8,881 nucleotides of DNA from 2-01-FULL-45-10 sp964433975 (GCA_964433975.1 CAYSSS010000066.1:1-8881), one strand, 5' to 3'. Shown: positions 1-7,078, numbered from the stretch's first letter. A program made the numbers and translations. The notes: generated from the sequence alone by a model not told the origin.

Positions 1-276
1 GACCCTAAAAATATGGCAGTTTCAATTATGATAGAAGCCGCGGAACTTCTGGAACATTTTCAGTGGAAAACCAAAGATGAAGTACAGGAATATATAAAAG
101 TAAACAAAGAAGAAATTTCCGATGAAATAGCGGATATCGCTATGTATCTTTTTGAGTTGGCAAATAACCTCGGTATAGATCTTATACAAGCTATGGACAA
201 AAAATTGAAAAAAAACGAAACAAAATATCCTATAGAAAAAGCAAAGAGCAGGCATACAAAATATAATAAATTATGA
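1..276 (+). CDS. MazG-like nucleotide pyrophosphohydrolase, 5'-truncated by window edge
   Basis: The reading frame is open from base 1, so the start codon lies upstream. The ATG at 13 is probably an internal methionine, because the preceding visible residues (DPKN) belong to the usual MazG-like pattern. 91 residues are visible. The all-alpha NTP-PPase signature is clear: an ExxE pair (visible residues 12 and 15, in EAAELLEHF) followed by a second ExxD pair (visible residues 42 and 45, in SDEIADI). Together these normally hold the Mg2+ ions. The C-terminus ends with the family's lysine-rich KKNETKYP-type tail. Members hydrolyse nucleoside triphosphates to monophosphate and pyrophosphate, usually in the cytosol as house-cleaning or dNTP-pool enzymes. 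The substrate here is not readable. The stop codon overlaps the start of the next gene (ATGA), implying translational coupling, so a role tied to the neighbouring nuclease-helicase is inferred. Confidence 0.9.
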   Translation, partial: DPKNMAVSIMIEAAELLEHFQWKTKDEVQEYIKVNKEEISDEIADIAMYLFELANNLGIDLIQAMDKKLKKNETKYPIEKAKSRHTKYNKL

Positions 277-2675
277 GACTATACGAAGGCAGTATTAGTC
301 AATTTTCCGATGATGTTATACATAATAGAATAGCCGACATAGTTGAAAAAAATTATAAACTGCATTACTACAAATCTCCTTCTGAATCCGAGTATAGAGC
401 GTGGTCTAATTCCCTAAATATCCTTAATAATTCCTTCACATATTCAGGTCTAAAAGACAACCAAATTATAATCGAATATGAATTGCCGTATTCCACGCGT
501 CGAATAGATGTATTGATATTTGGCAAGAGCGCCTCCCATAAAGACAGCGTTGTTTTAATGGAGTTGAAACAGTGGTCGAACGACCATGTCTATGATAGCG
601 AAAATGAAGGAAATGTTTTTATCGATTTTCATGGTAAGCGCGAAGTCCCTCATCCCTGTATGCAAGTAGAGGGATACCATTTCGATTTAATGGATTTCTT
701 AAAAATATTTCAAGAAGATCCTCGAACAGAACTTAATTCGTGTGCATATTGTCATAATTATTCAAAATTCGCAAATAACGTATTAGGGCTTCCCAAGTTT
801 GAGCGGTATATAAAAAAGTTTCCTCTTTTTATTAAAGAGGACGTAACAGCCCTAGGCGATTATCTTAAAGAACGCTTACAGAACGGCTCTGGCCTCGAAG
901 TTTTTAACCGTTTTATAACCAGCCCTATTCGTGCTTCCAAAAGACTTTTAGAACATACTGGCGATATGATACATAAGCAGCAGATATTTACTCTAATAGA
1001 CGATCAAATCGCCGCATACAATGCGATAATGCATAAAGCTAAGCATCTTGCTAAAACTGCGACTAAATCTATAGTCATTGTAAAAGGTGGTCCTGGTACG
1101 GGGAAGTCGGTTATTGCATTAGAAGTAATGGGCGAATTGATGCGCCAAGGCAAGGTTGTTTTCCATGCGACCGGTTCCTCAGCCTTCACAAATACTCTAA
1201 GGCAAATAGCCGGAAGACGGGCCAGCAATCTTTTTAAATTCTTTTTTAATTTTACACAGTGCAAAGAGAATGAGATAGATGTGCTCATTTGTGATGAAGC
1301 ACACAGAATCAGAAGAGATAGCAATGATTGGGCTGTCCCTAGAAAATTTAAATCCCACACGCCTCAAGTTGATGATTTGATTAAGCCAGCTAAGCTAGTG
1401 ATATTTTTCATTGATGAAAACCAGGTAGTCAGGCCAAATGAAATTGGCAACGTAGGATTAATATTAGATTCAGCAAAAAAATTTGGAATCGACAATGGAC
1501 ATATTGCGCAATTTGAGCTAAAAACGCAATTCAGATGTTCAGGGTCTGATGCATATTTACAATGGATTGATAAAATTCTAAAAATAAGGGATTCAGACAC
1601 GACTATTTTCGATGCAAAAATGGAACTTAAGATCTTTGATAATCCTCTCGAGCTTAAAAAAGCCATTGGTATGAAAAACAAAGATAAAGAAAATAGCGCA
1701 CGACTTGTGGCGGGATTTTGTTGGGAATGGAGTGAGCCTAAAGCGGATGGTTCATTAGTTAATGATGTGAAGATTGGACAGTTTGAGATGCCCTGGGAAA
1801 ATAAAAAACAATTTTGGAAATGGGCTACTGATAAAAGCGGCATGGATCAGGTTGGCACGGTTTATACCGCCCAAGGGTTTGAATTTGATTACATCGGGGT
1901 TATATTTGGTAATGATTTGGTGTGGCGTGAGAAAGAAGGGGGTTGGATAAGTAAGCCAGAAAATTCGTTTGATAGCCAGGTTACTAGGGATAAGTCAACC
2001 TTAACGGATCATCTAAAGCATGTTTATAGGGTTTTAATGTCCAGGGCGCATAAGGGCGTATATCTATATTTTATGGATGAAGAAACAAAAAACTTCTTTG
2101 AATCAAAAATAAAAATTTCTGGGCAGGACACACACAAAAAAGTCCTTATGTTCTCAGATATTATTCCGCCGGAAGAAGAACAAGAAATGAAGCAAGAGAT
2201 TTTGACATCGATACCGGATCAAAATAAATATGCTGATTATCTGCCAGTATATTCCCTTCAGGCTGCATGTGGTAATTTTGGCGACGGCATCTCAGCGGAT
2301 GAGTTAGGATGGATTAAAGTTAACGGGCTGAAATTAAACAAGAATATGTTTGTATCGCAAGTATTTGGTAAGTCAATGGAACCTGATATACAAAGCGGCA
2401 GTTATTGTGTATTTCGTACCCCTGTAATAGGATCTCGTATGAATAAAATCGTTTTAGTGCAGCACAGTAGCATTGCTGATGTTGAAAATGGTGGTCGCTA
2501 TACTGTCAAGAGGTATACAAGTAAAAAGAAAATAAATAAAGATGAGACGTGGGAACACGAGCAGATATCGCTTTTACCCATAAACCCGACTTATAAACCT
2601 ATTGTCATATCGAGTCCCGAAGATGGTAATTTTATGATCATCGCCGAATTTGTAAAGGTTTTGGGAAAGAAATAA
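273..2675 (+). CDS. DUF2075 nuclease-helicase with C-terminal LexA/UmuD-like S24 domain
   Basis: 800 residues in three parts. (1) N-terminal PD-(D/E)XK-like nuclease: D79 in RRIDVLIFG and E97-L-K99 in MELKQW. (2) DUF2075 / SF1-like P-loop helicase core: Walker A GGPGTGKS 272-279, Walker B DEAH 341-344, FIDENQ 379-384, a TQFR motif at 418-421, YTAQGFEFD at 531-539, and an RVLMSRAH motif at 586-593 with likely arginine finger R591. (3) An S24 peptidase-like domain from about 655 to 800. It has S701 in GKSMEPDI and K746 in YTVKRY as the Ser-Lys dyad, and a C666-G667 bond 35 residues before the serine, as in LexA/UmuD self-cleavage. The LLPINPTYKPIVIS stretch near 773-786 resembles UmuD. DUF2075 proteins, as I recall them, usually lack this third part. 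The start overlaps the MazG-like stop by 4 nt and no clear Shine-Dalgarno is seen. The predicted role is nucleic-acid unwinding and cleavage in defence, possibly damage-regulated; function is inferred, domains are seen. Confidence 0.88.
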   Translation: MRLYEGSISQFSDDVIHNRIADIVEKNYKLHYYKSPSESEYRAWSNSLNILNNSFTYSGLKDNQIIIEYELPYSTRRIDVLIFGKSASHKDSVVLMELKQWSNDHVYDSENEGNVFIDFHGKREVPHPCMQVEGYHFDLMDFLKIFQEDPRTELNSCAYCHNYSKFANNVLGLPKFERYIKKFPLFIKEDVTALGDYLKERLQNGSGLEVFNRFITSPIRASKRLLEHTGDMIHKQQIFTLIDDQIAAYNAIMHKAKHLAKTATKSIVIVKGGPGTGKSVIALEVMGELMRQGKVVFHATGSSAFTNTLRQIAGRRASNLFKFFFNFTQCKENEIDVLICDEAHRIRRDSNDWAVPRKFKSHTPQVDDLIKPAKLVIFFIDENQVVRPNEIGNVGLILDSAKKFGIDNGHIAQFELKTQFRCSGSDAYLQWIDKILKIRDSDTTIFDAKMELKIFDNPLELKKAIGMKNKDKENSARLVAGFCWEWSEPKADGSLVNDVKIGQFEMPWENKKQFWKWATDKSGMDQVGTVYTAQGFEFDYIGVIFGNDLVWREKEGGWISKPENSFDSQVTRDKSTLTDHLKHVYRVLMSRAHKGVYLYFMDEETKNFFESKIKISGQDTHKKVLMFSDIIPPEEEQEMKQEILTSIPDQNKYADYLPVYSLQAACGNFGDGISADELGWIKVNGLKLNKNMFVSQVFGKSMEPDIQSGSYCVFRTPVIGSRMNKIVLVQHSSIADVENGGRYTVKRYTSKKKINKDETWEHEQISLLPINPTYKPIVISSPEDGNFMIIAEFVKVLGKK

Positions 2676-2676
2676 A

Positions 2677-3216
2677 ATGCCTCCATCTGCAGTTAAAACT
2701 ATAAGAGATTTAATATTTTGGGAATATGCAAAGCTGATAGCAGGATCAGCATTAGACGATCGCAAAGCTTTTCCCTTTGTTATGCGAACTTTTAAAGAGT
2801 TACAAACTGGTAAAAAGAAGTGGTCCGATATATTACGCGAAGATCTCAATATGAATACAACTAATTGTGTTTACTGCGGTGGTATCGAAGAATTGTCAAA
2901 CGATCATATCGTACCAAAGCGGGAATGTCATTTTGCCGAAATACACAACATTGCGAAAGCATGCAAGAGATGCAATTCTTCTAAAGGCGATAAGGATTTA
3001 ATCGAATGGTGGGGTTTAGAAAAGCGTTATGAATTACCACGGATAGCAATGGGTAAATATCTGAAAATGCTATATATTTGCCATGAATGTAGAAATACTA
3101 TCGATAAGGGTGATTTGAATCTCGATGGCAAGTTGAATCTGTTAGATCTCGGGTATATTTTTAAAAAGCCATGCGATCCAACGAAGATTAAAGAAACGAG
3201 TAGTATCCAAAAGTGA
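2677..3216 (+). CDS. HNH endonuclease
   Basis: 179 residues with a clear zinc-supported HNH (beta-beta-alpha metal) nuclease core. It has C64-V-Y-C67, then NDHIVPK (H77 is the likely catalytic general base), the N91 region, and ACKRCNSSKGD with C96 and C99 completing the four-cysteine zinc site and N100 in the last HNH position. About 60 helical, basic residues precede the core. A further CHEC pair (C135/C138) follows and leads into DLNLDGKLNLLD (146-157), which fits the spacing of a calcium-binding EF-hand/dockerin-type loop. Such nucleases cut DNA, usually with Mg2+ or similar metals. The start is 1 nt after the DUF2075 stop, with only a weak purine stretch (gggaaag) as ribosome site, so translation is probably coupled. 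Position between two other nuclease genes supports a DNA-degrading defence role. Target and specificity are unknown. Confidence 0.9.
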   Translation: MPPSAVKTIRDLIFWEYAKLIAGSALDDRKAFPFVMRTFKELQTGKKKWSDILREDLNMNTTNCVYCGGIEELSNDHIVPKRECHFAEIHNIAKACKRCNSSKGDKDLIEWWGLEKRYELPRIAMGKYLKMLYICHECRNTIDKGDLNLDGKLNLLDLGYIFKKPCDPTKIKETSSIQK

Positions 3217-3234
3217 CAAGTTTTCCATAGCCAT

Positions 3235-4632
3235 ATGCCAAAGACCATATCCGAATATTATAATCTTAAAAAAACACAAGCTGAGTTAGATTTTGCAAAT
3301 ATATGGGTCTATAAAGATATGCCATTATTTATAGATCCTCTCCCTTTATCACAAAGAAACGATGGTTTATCTCGAGAGTGTCATTTAGCTCTAAAAGCAT
3401 ATTTTCAGCACTTAGTAGATTGTATACGTGCAGGCAATGATCAAATGGCCAGTGATTTGTTAAGACATTTAAGAGAGCCTAATGAGACACGCTTAGGTTT
3501 CTCAAGAAACAAACCCCAGGGCGCTGGCATTGGTGACATGCAAGCCAAACAAATATTCAATGCTTTAAAAGGTTCGACTGCAGTCAAAACGGGATTTATA
3601 ACATCTCTTGCTGAATGTGAGTTAATGATTGATGGAATAAGTATAGATAAAATTAGTGATTTAACCACCAATGTTATTAGAGGATATTTAATAAAATATA
3701 CTCAAGATCAGTGTGAATTACACAATATTCCAATTCGAGATGTCCCTCTTCCGCCATGCTTTAATCCTAGTTCAATGCAATGGGAATATAGTTATAGACG
3801 ACTACCTGTCGTTGATAATAAGCCATTGCTCTTTGTTCCGAAAGCTTTTGTAAAATGGAATTGTGCAATTGAGCATTATCAATACTATAGGGGTTATGTA
3901 TTGGAATATATGCAAGAAGAAGCCATTGACGGAGGCGCTTATTCTAACCTTGTAATAACATTAAAGGATACACGACGTGTTGTCTATAAGAAGTATTTAG
4001 AAAAAGAGCGGCCTTGCACCAAAGACTTCCTATACGAATTTTCTAAGAAACATATAAAAATTTTAGAAGCATACAGAGATGATTTGTGTAAAGAAGCAAG
4101 AATAGATAAATTAAGCGATTTAGATGATTACGATGAAAAAGAAATTGCAGAGCTATTAGCAAAAGCCTTGCAGTCAATACCGCCGGGTGGAGATAGCGCT
4201 TCAGAATATCATAACCTTATGGTGGGTATAGTAGAATTCTTATTTTTTCCATTTTTAGACAATCCTGTTAAAGAACAAGAAATTAATGAGGGAAGAAAAC
4301 GAATTGATATTGTAATGGACAACGCGGCTCGATCAGGTATTTTTTGGAAATTAGGTAATGCAAGACAAGTTCCGTGCGGAAAAATTCCATTTGAATGCAA
4401 GAACTATAAAACAGAAATAGGCAATCCAGAGCTAGATCAGCTTGCTATGAGACTTTCATGGAACACTGGAATGTTTGGTATTTTGTGTTGTAGACATTTC
4501 GAAGATAGGAGTTTATTTGTAAAACGATGCAAAGACGCATGGAGACAGCAGAAGCAATTACTGGTACCCTTGGATGACAAAACAATTTTGATATGGATTA
4601 ATTTGATTGCCAAAGGAAAGAAAATGTCCTAG
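3235..4632 (+). CDS. Conserved hypothetical protein with C-terminal PD-(D/E)XK-like nuclease
   Basis: 465 residues. The N-terminal region (SEYYNLKKTQAELDFANI, then FIDPLPLS near 32-39, LREPNETRLGFSR near 79-91, and ISDLTTNVIRGYLI near 140-153) matches a family I recognise only as hypothetical, and I know no assigned function. The C-terminus looks like a restriction-type nuclease: NEGRKRIDIV with D358, then FECKNYK with E387 and K389, then a DQLAMR stretch (401-406). This is the D...ExK arrangement of PD-(D/E)XK enzymes with a following QxxxR-type helix. The middle (residues 155-340) is mostly charged and gives no motif. There is no signal peptide or membrane segment, so it is cytosolic. The start lies 18 nt after the HNH gene without a good Shine-Dalgarno. 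The MPKTISEYY start fits the expected N-terminus of the family. As last gene of the four-gene run it may be an effector or DNA-binding partner. The nuclease assignment is by motif only. Confidence 0.8.
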   Translation: MPKTISEYYNLKKTQAELDFANIWVYKDMPLFIDPLPLSQRNDGLSRECHLALKAYFQHLVDCIRAGNDQMASDLLRHLREPNETRLGFSRNKPQGAGIGDMQAKQIFNALKGSTAVKTGFITSLAECELMIDGISIDKISDLTTNVIRGYLIKYTQDQCELHNIPIRDVPLPPCFNPSSMQWEYSYRRLPVVDNKPLLFVPKAFVKWNCAIEHYQYYRGYVLEYMQEEAIDGGAYSNLVITLKDTRRVVYKKYLEKERPCTKDFLYEFSKKHIKILEAYRDDLCKEARIDKLSDLDDYDEKEIAELLAKALQSIPPGGDSASEYHNLMVGIVEFLFFPFLDNPVKEQEINEGRKRIDIVMDNAARSGIFWKLGNARQVPCGKIPFECKNYKTEIGNPELDQLAMRLSWNTGMFGILCCRHFEDRSLFVKRCKDAWRQQKQLLVPLDDKTILIWINLIAKGKKMS

Positions 4633-4694
4633 ACAAAATGATTCAAAAACTTATAGAAGAAATTTGGGAATAATTTAGTATAAACTTTAGGCGT

Positions 4695-4730
4695 GGTCCA
4701 GAAAGTGCCAGCCCATAAGACAGCAGGTGG
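4695..4730 (+). repeat. Upstream copy of a 36-nt direct repeat
   Basis: Positions 4695-4720 are identical over 26 nt to 6896-6921. After a 4-nt divergent stretch (cagc versus ttat), AGGTGG matches again, giving 32 of 36 identical. It lies in the 156-nt gap before the ATPase gene. The rest of the gap holds a TATAAA (4679-4684) without a convincing -35 partner, a short hairpin GGTCTCC-AAATA-GGATGACC (4729-4748), and the ribosome-binding site of the next gene. With the second copy it brackets exactly one gene. It could be a cassette boundary or a dispersed short repeat. Confidence 0.8.
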
Positions 4731-4777
4731 TCTCCAAATAGGATGACCCCAATAAGGGCGGAAACACGCAATATCTT

Positions 4778-4782
4778 AGGGG
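4778..4782 (+). promoter_or_regulatory. Ribosome-binding site of the ATPase gene
   Basis: AGGGG lies 6 nt before the ATG at 4789. It is the only purine-rich Shine-Dalgarno-like run near that start and supports it as the translation start of a gene that is not translationally coupled to the preceding one. Confidence 0.6.
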
Positions 4783-4788
4783 TATATC

Positions 4789-6861
4789 ATGACAAAGATT
4801 CTAGTAAAAAGAGCCAACTTGTTAGGCGATTTACGGGCTGAAAATGATATTGAGATGCTTGAGTCAGCTTTCTACGAAAGCATGGATTATAGAACTCTTA
4901 TAGAATCATCTGATAGAATTATTGTGGTGGGTAGGCGTGGCACTGGAAAAAGCGCACTGTATTATAAATTAAAAAAATATTGGGAAGAAGCCGAGAAAGT
5001 TATAGTCGTTGAAATTATTCCAGACGAAGATCAGGTAATAGGCATGAGACCATGCCTAGAGCTATTTGGAGATAAATTTCAACATGTTCGAGCCGGAGTG
5101 AAGCTAGTGTGGAGATGTGCACTATTCTTAGAAATCTTGACTAGTTTCGAAAAAGTATATAAATTTGACAAAATTGTTGCAAGGGGCTTCTTAAAGGCAT
5201 ACGTAGACAAATGGAAAAAAATGGGGCATAGTGTTTCAGAAAAATGCAAAAATCTTCTTCGAGAAAATTTAGATTTAAAAACTCGGCCCGAGGAGCGGAT
5301 TGGAAATATGGCGGCGAAATTACAATTAAAAGAGCTCGAAGAATCTCTGGCAGATGTTATGAAACAGACATCATATCATTGCGTTCTTCTTATGGATCGT
5401 ATAGATGAGGGCTATGAACCAGATGTGCATGGAATAGGTTTTGTTGATGGTGTTGTTCAGGCGCTCATTGATATAAAAACTCGACTACCGGAGATCAAAC
5501 CTGCCATTTTTGTACGAGATAATATTTTTCGCGCTATTGCATTAAACGATCCTGATTATTCTAGAAATATTGAAGGCCAAGTTTTAAGACTTCATTGGGA
5601 TGAGCATCAATTATTTAATTTAGTTTGTCAGCGTCTCAGAGTTGCTTTTAAGCATGACGTGGAGAGTAATTTAAGGTTATGGGATAGGTGTACAGCTAGA
5701 AACATACAGGGCAAAGCCGGTTTTAAAAAATGTCTTCAATCAACATTATATAGGCCTAGAGATATATTGGCCTTACTAAATGACGCTTTTTTATTAGCAC
5801 TAAAAGATGAAAGAGATACTATAATTGATACTGACATAGAAGAATCCGCTAAAACTATTTCAAACAATCGATTGGATGATTTGCACAAAGAATATGCTGC
5901 GATTATACCAGGCGTTCAGACAATAACAGCTGCTTTTGCAAATGGGAACCCAAAGATTTCTGCTTCAAAAGTAATAGATATCATCAGTACATTAATGACG
6001 GATGATAAGTATGATAGCAAAGTTCAGCAATCCTTTTCGATCATAAAAGATGCGAAGACATTTATTTTGGATTTATATAGTATCGGTTTTTTTGGAATAA
6101 AAGATAGAGTAACTAAAAATTACGTTTTTTGTCATGATGGGAAAAAGTCAAGCGTAGAAATATTAGATTCCGATGAGCTTTTAGTCCATCCATGTTATTG
6201 GATTGCGCTAAATCTTTCTCCAAACGTTATTTCGGAGGGCGAATCCACAGAGATATATGATGAGTATGAAATTGAGGTAATATCTCTAACTGGGGAAATA
6301 CGGAAAAAACGCATAGATGGTATCGTAGCTTCCCTATCTTTAATTTCTAAAGGAAAAGAGGATAGCAAAAAATTTGAGGAGTGGTGTTTTAACGCAATAA
6401 AAATAATTTTTGCAGGAATGTTTCGAAATATTGAATTAAAACCCAATCGTTCTGCTACCCAGAGACGCGATATTGTAGCCACGAACTTGTCGGAATCCGC
6501 ACTTGGCAAAAGAATTATTGAAGATTATCAGACAAGACAAGTTGTATTTGAAATTAAAAATTATACTGACATAGCCGGAGATGAAGCTAGGCAAATGGCA
6601 TCATATTTAGTAGGAGATTATGGAAAAATAGGATTTATTATTACACGCGATGACACCCATGAACCTCGTAAAGGCAAAGAGCTTGATTGGATTAAAGAGA
6701 TGTATTTTAGTAGTGATAGAAAATTGATTATTAAACTTACGGCTAAATTACTTTGCGATTTATTATATAAACTCAAGTCTCCCGAGCGATATGATGTTGC
6801 AGATAGAAAATTAAATTCACTATTAGATTCCTATACTCGTTTATATTTATCAAGTAGGTAA
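4789..6861 (+). CDS. Sll1717-type P-loop ATPase fused to restriction-endonuclease-like domain
   Basis: 690 residues. The N-terminus (NLLGDLRAENDIEML, then a YRTLIESSDR stretch) leads directly into Walker A GRRGTGKS (48-55). Walker B is VLLMDRIDE (199-207), followed by a helical C-terminal ATPase region with a KPAIFVRDNIFR sensor-like strand near 242-253. This order matches my recollection of the 'P-loop ATPase, Sll1717 family', related to STAND/KAP-like NTPases. From about 530 a second domain appears: RRDIV with D561, then VFEIKNY with E588 and K590, then EARQMASYL. This is a PD-(D/E)XK nuclease core like that of Mrr-type restriction enzymes. An ATPase sensing or assembling module gating a DNA-cutting effector is a common defence design; that use here is inferred. 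The gene has 156 and 217 nt gaps on its two sides, each containing one copy of a 36-nt repeat, so it seems independent of both operons. Confidence 0.82.
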   Translation: MTKILVKRANLLGDLRAENDIEMLESAFYESMDYRTLIESSDRIIVVGRRGTGKSALYYKLKKYWEEAEKVIVVEIIPDEDQVIGMRPCLELFGDKFQHVRAGVKLVWRCALFLEILTSFEKVYKFDKIVARGFLKAYVDKWKKMGHSVSEKCKNLLRENLDLKTRPEERIGNMAAKLQLKELEESLADVMKQTSYHCVLLMDRIDEGYEPDVHGIGFVDGVVQALIDIKTRLPEIKPAIFVRDNIFRAIALNDPDYSRNIEGQVLRLHWDEHQLFNLVCQRLRVAFKHDVESNLRLWDRCTARNIQGKAGFKKCLQSTLYRPRDILALLNDAFLLALKDERDTIIDTDIEESAKTISNNRLDDLHKEYAAIIPGVQTITAAFANGNPKISASKVIDIISTLMTDDKYDSKVQQSFSIIKDAKTFILDLYSIGFFGIKDRVTKNYVFCHDGKKSSVEILDSDELLVHPCYWIALNLSPNVISEGESTEIYDEYEIEVISLTGEIRKKRIDGIVASLSLISKGKEDSKKFEEWCFNAIKIIFAGMFRNIELKPNRSATQRRDIVATNLSESALGKRIIEDYQTRQVVFEIKNYTDIAGDEARQMASYLVGDYGKIGFIITRDDTHEPRKGKELDWIKEMYFSSDRKLIIKLTAKLLCDLLYKLKSPERYDVADRKLNSLLDSYTRLYLSSR

Positions 6862-6863
6862 AT

Positions 6864-6897
6864 GGGGACGTGTCAAAGCTGCGAGTTTCGGGGACGG
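6864..6897 (+). repeat. Paired GGGGACG motifs downstream of the ATPase gene
   Basis: GGGGACGTGTC at 6864-6874 and GGGGACGGTCC at 6890-6900 lie 26 nt apart, starting 2 nt after the ATPase stop codon. From general memory, such GGGGAC-type motifs occur beside REP-like/IS200-related transposition elements in several environmental bacteria. No transposase gene is visible here, so this is at most a remnant or a non-autonomous element. Confidence 0.45.
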
Positions 6898-6953
6898 TCC
6901 AGAAAGTGCCAGCCCATAAGATTATAGGTGGCACGAAATGAACCGTTCCCGAA
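6887..6953. repeat. 67-nt imperfect palindrome (REP/MITE-like hairpin)
   Basis: The left arm 6887-6911 (TTCGGGGACGGTCCAGAAAG + TGCCA) pairs with the right arm 6929-6953 (TGGCAC...GTTCCCGAA) over 19 of 25 positions by direct count, around a 17-nt loop. Both outer (TTCGGG/CCCGAA) and inner (GTGCCA/TGGCAC) ends pair perfectly, and mismatches cluster in the middle. No T-tract follows, so it is not an intrinsic terminator. The shape fits a REP-like or miniature inverted-repeat element. The left arm and loop are the part shared with the copy at 4695. Confidence 0.65.
6896..6931 (+). repeat. Downstream copy of the 36-nt direct repeat
   Basis: This is the second copy of the repeat at 4695-4730 (26 identical nt, then 4 mismatches, then AGGTGG). 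It overlaps the left arm and loop of the palindrome at 6887-6953. The upstream copy shares the left arm and loop but its right side diverges, so only this copy folds as a full hairpin. Distance between copy starts is 2201 nt, containing one complete gene. Confidence 0.8.
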
Positions 6954-6975
6954 CAATACTAGGAAAAATAGAGAT

Positions 6976-7003
6976 TTGATAACGGCTAGGAATAGCGTAT
7001 AAT
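6976..7003 (+). promoter_or_regulatory. Sigma70-like promoter of the DUF488/DuOB operon
   Basis: TTGATA (6976-6981) and a perfect TATAAT (6998-7003) are separated by 16 nt, within the 217-nt gap before the first DUF488 gene. The expected transcript start is near 7010, giving a leader of roughly 70 nt before the ATG at 7079. It lies just downstream of the palindrome, so the operon would be expressed independently of the upstream genes. No operator is recognised. Confidence 0.6.
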
Positions 7004-7078
7004 ATTAGTAAGCAGCGAGTAGTTATTTATTGTAGGGCTAGTCATTGAGCACACAGTCGCAGTAATTAGGCCAAAAAT

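Noticed and set aside
1004..1360. 118-codon open frame on the minus strand inside the DUF2075 gene
   Set aside because: It lies wholly opposite the conserved helicase motifs, has no ribosome site or recognisable domain, and is explained as a shadow of the real gene.
1364..1843. 159-codon open frame on the minus strand inside the DUF2075 gene
   Set aside because: It has a low-complexity Ser/Leu/Phe-rich product typical of antisense shadows and no motif, and the + strand coding is certain here.
4638..4673. ATG-started 11-residue frame (MIQKLIEEIWE) in the gap before the ATPase gene
   Set aside because: It is too short, has no ribosome-binding site and no known leader-peptide feature.
4679..4684. 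TATAAA as a -10 box for the ATPase gene
   Set aside because: No -35-like hexamer lies at 16-18 nt upstream and no extended -10 is present, so the promoter cannot be supported.
4695..6931. The repeats as a CRISPR array
   Set aside because: Only two copies exist, more than 2 kb apart with a full gene between them and no spacers.
6887..6953. Palindrome as an intrinsic terminator of the ATPase gene
   Set aside because: There is no T-tract after the right arm (GAACAATACT follows) and the stem is long and mismatched.
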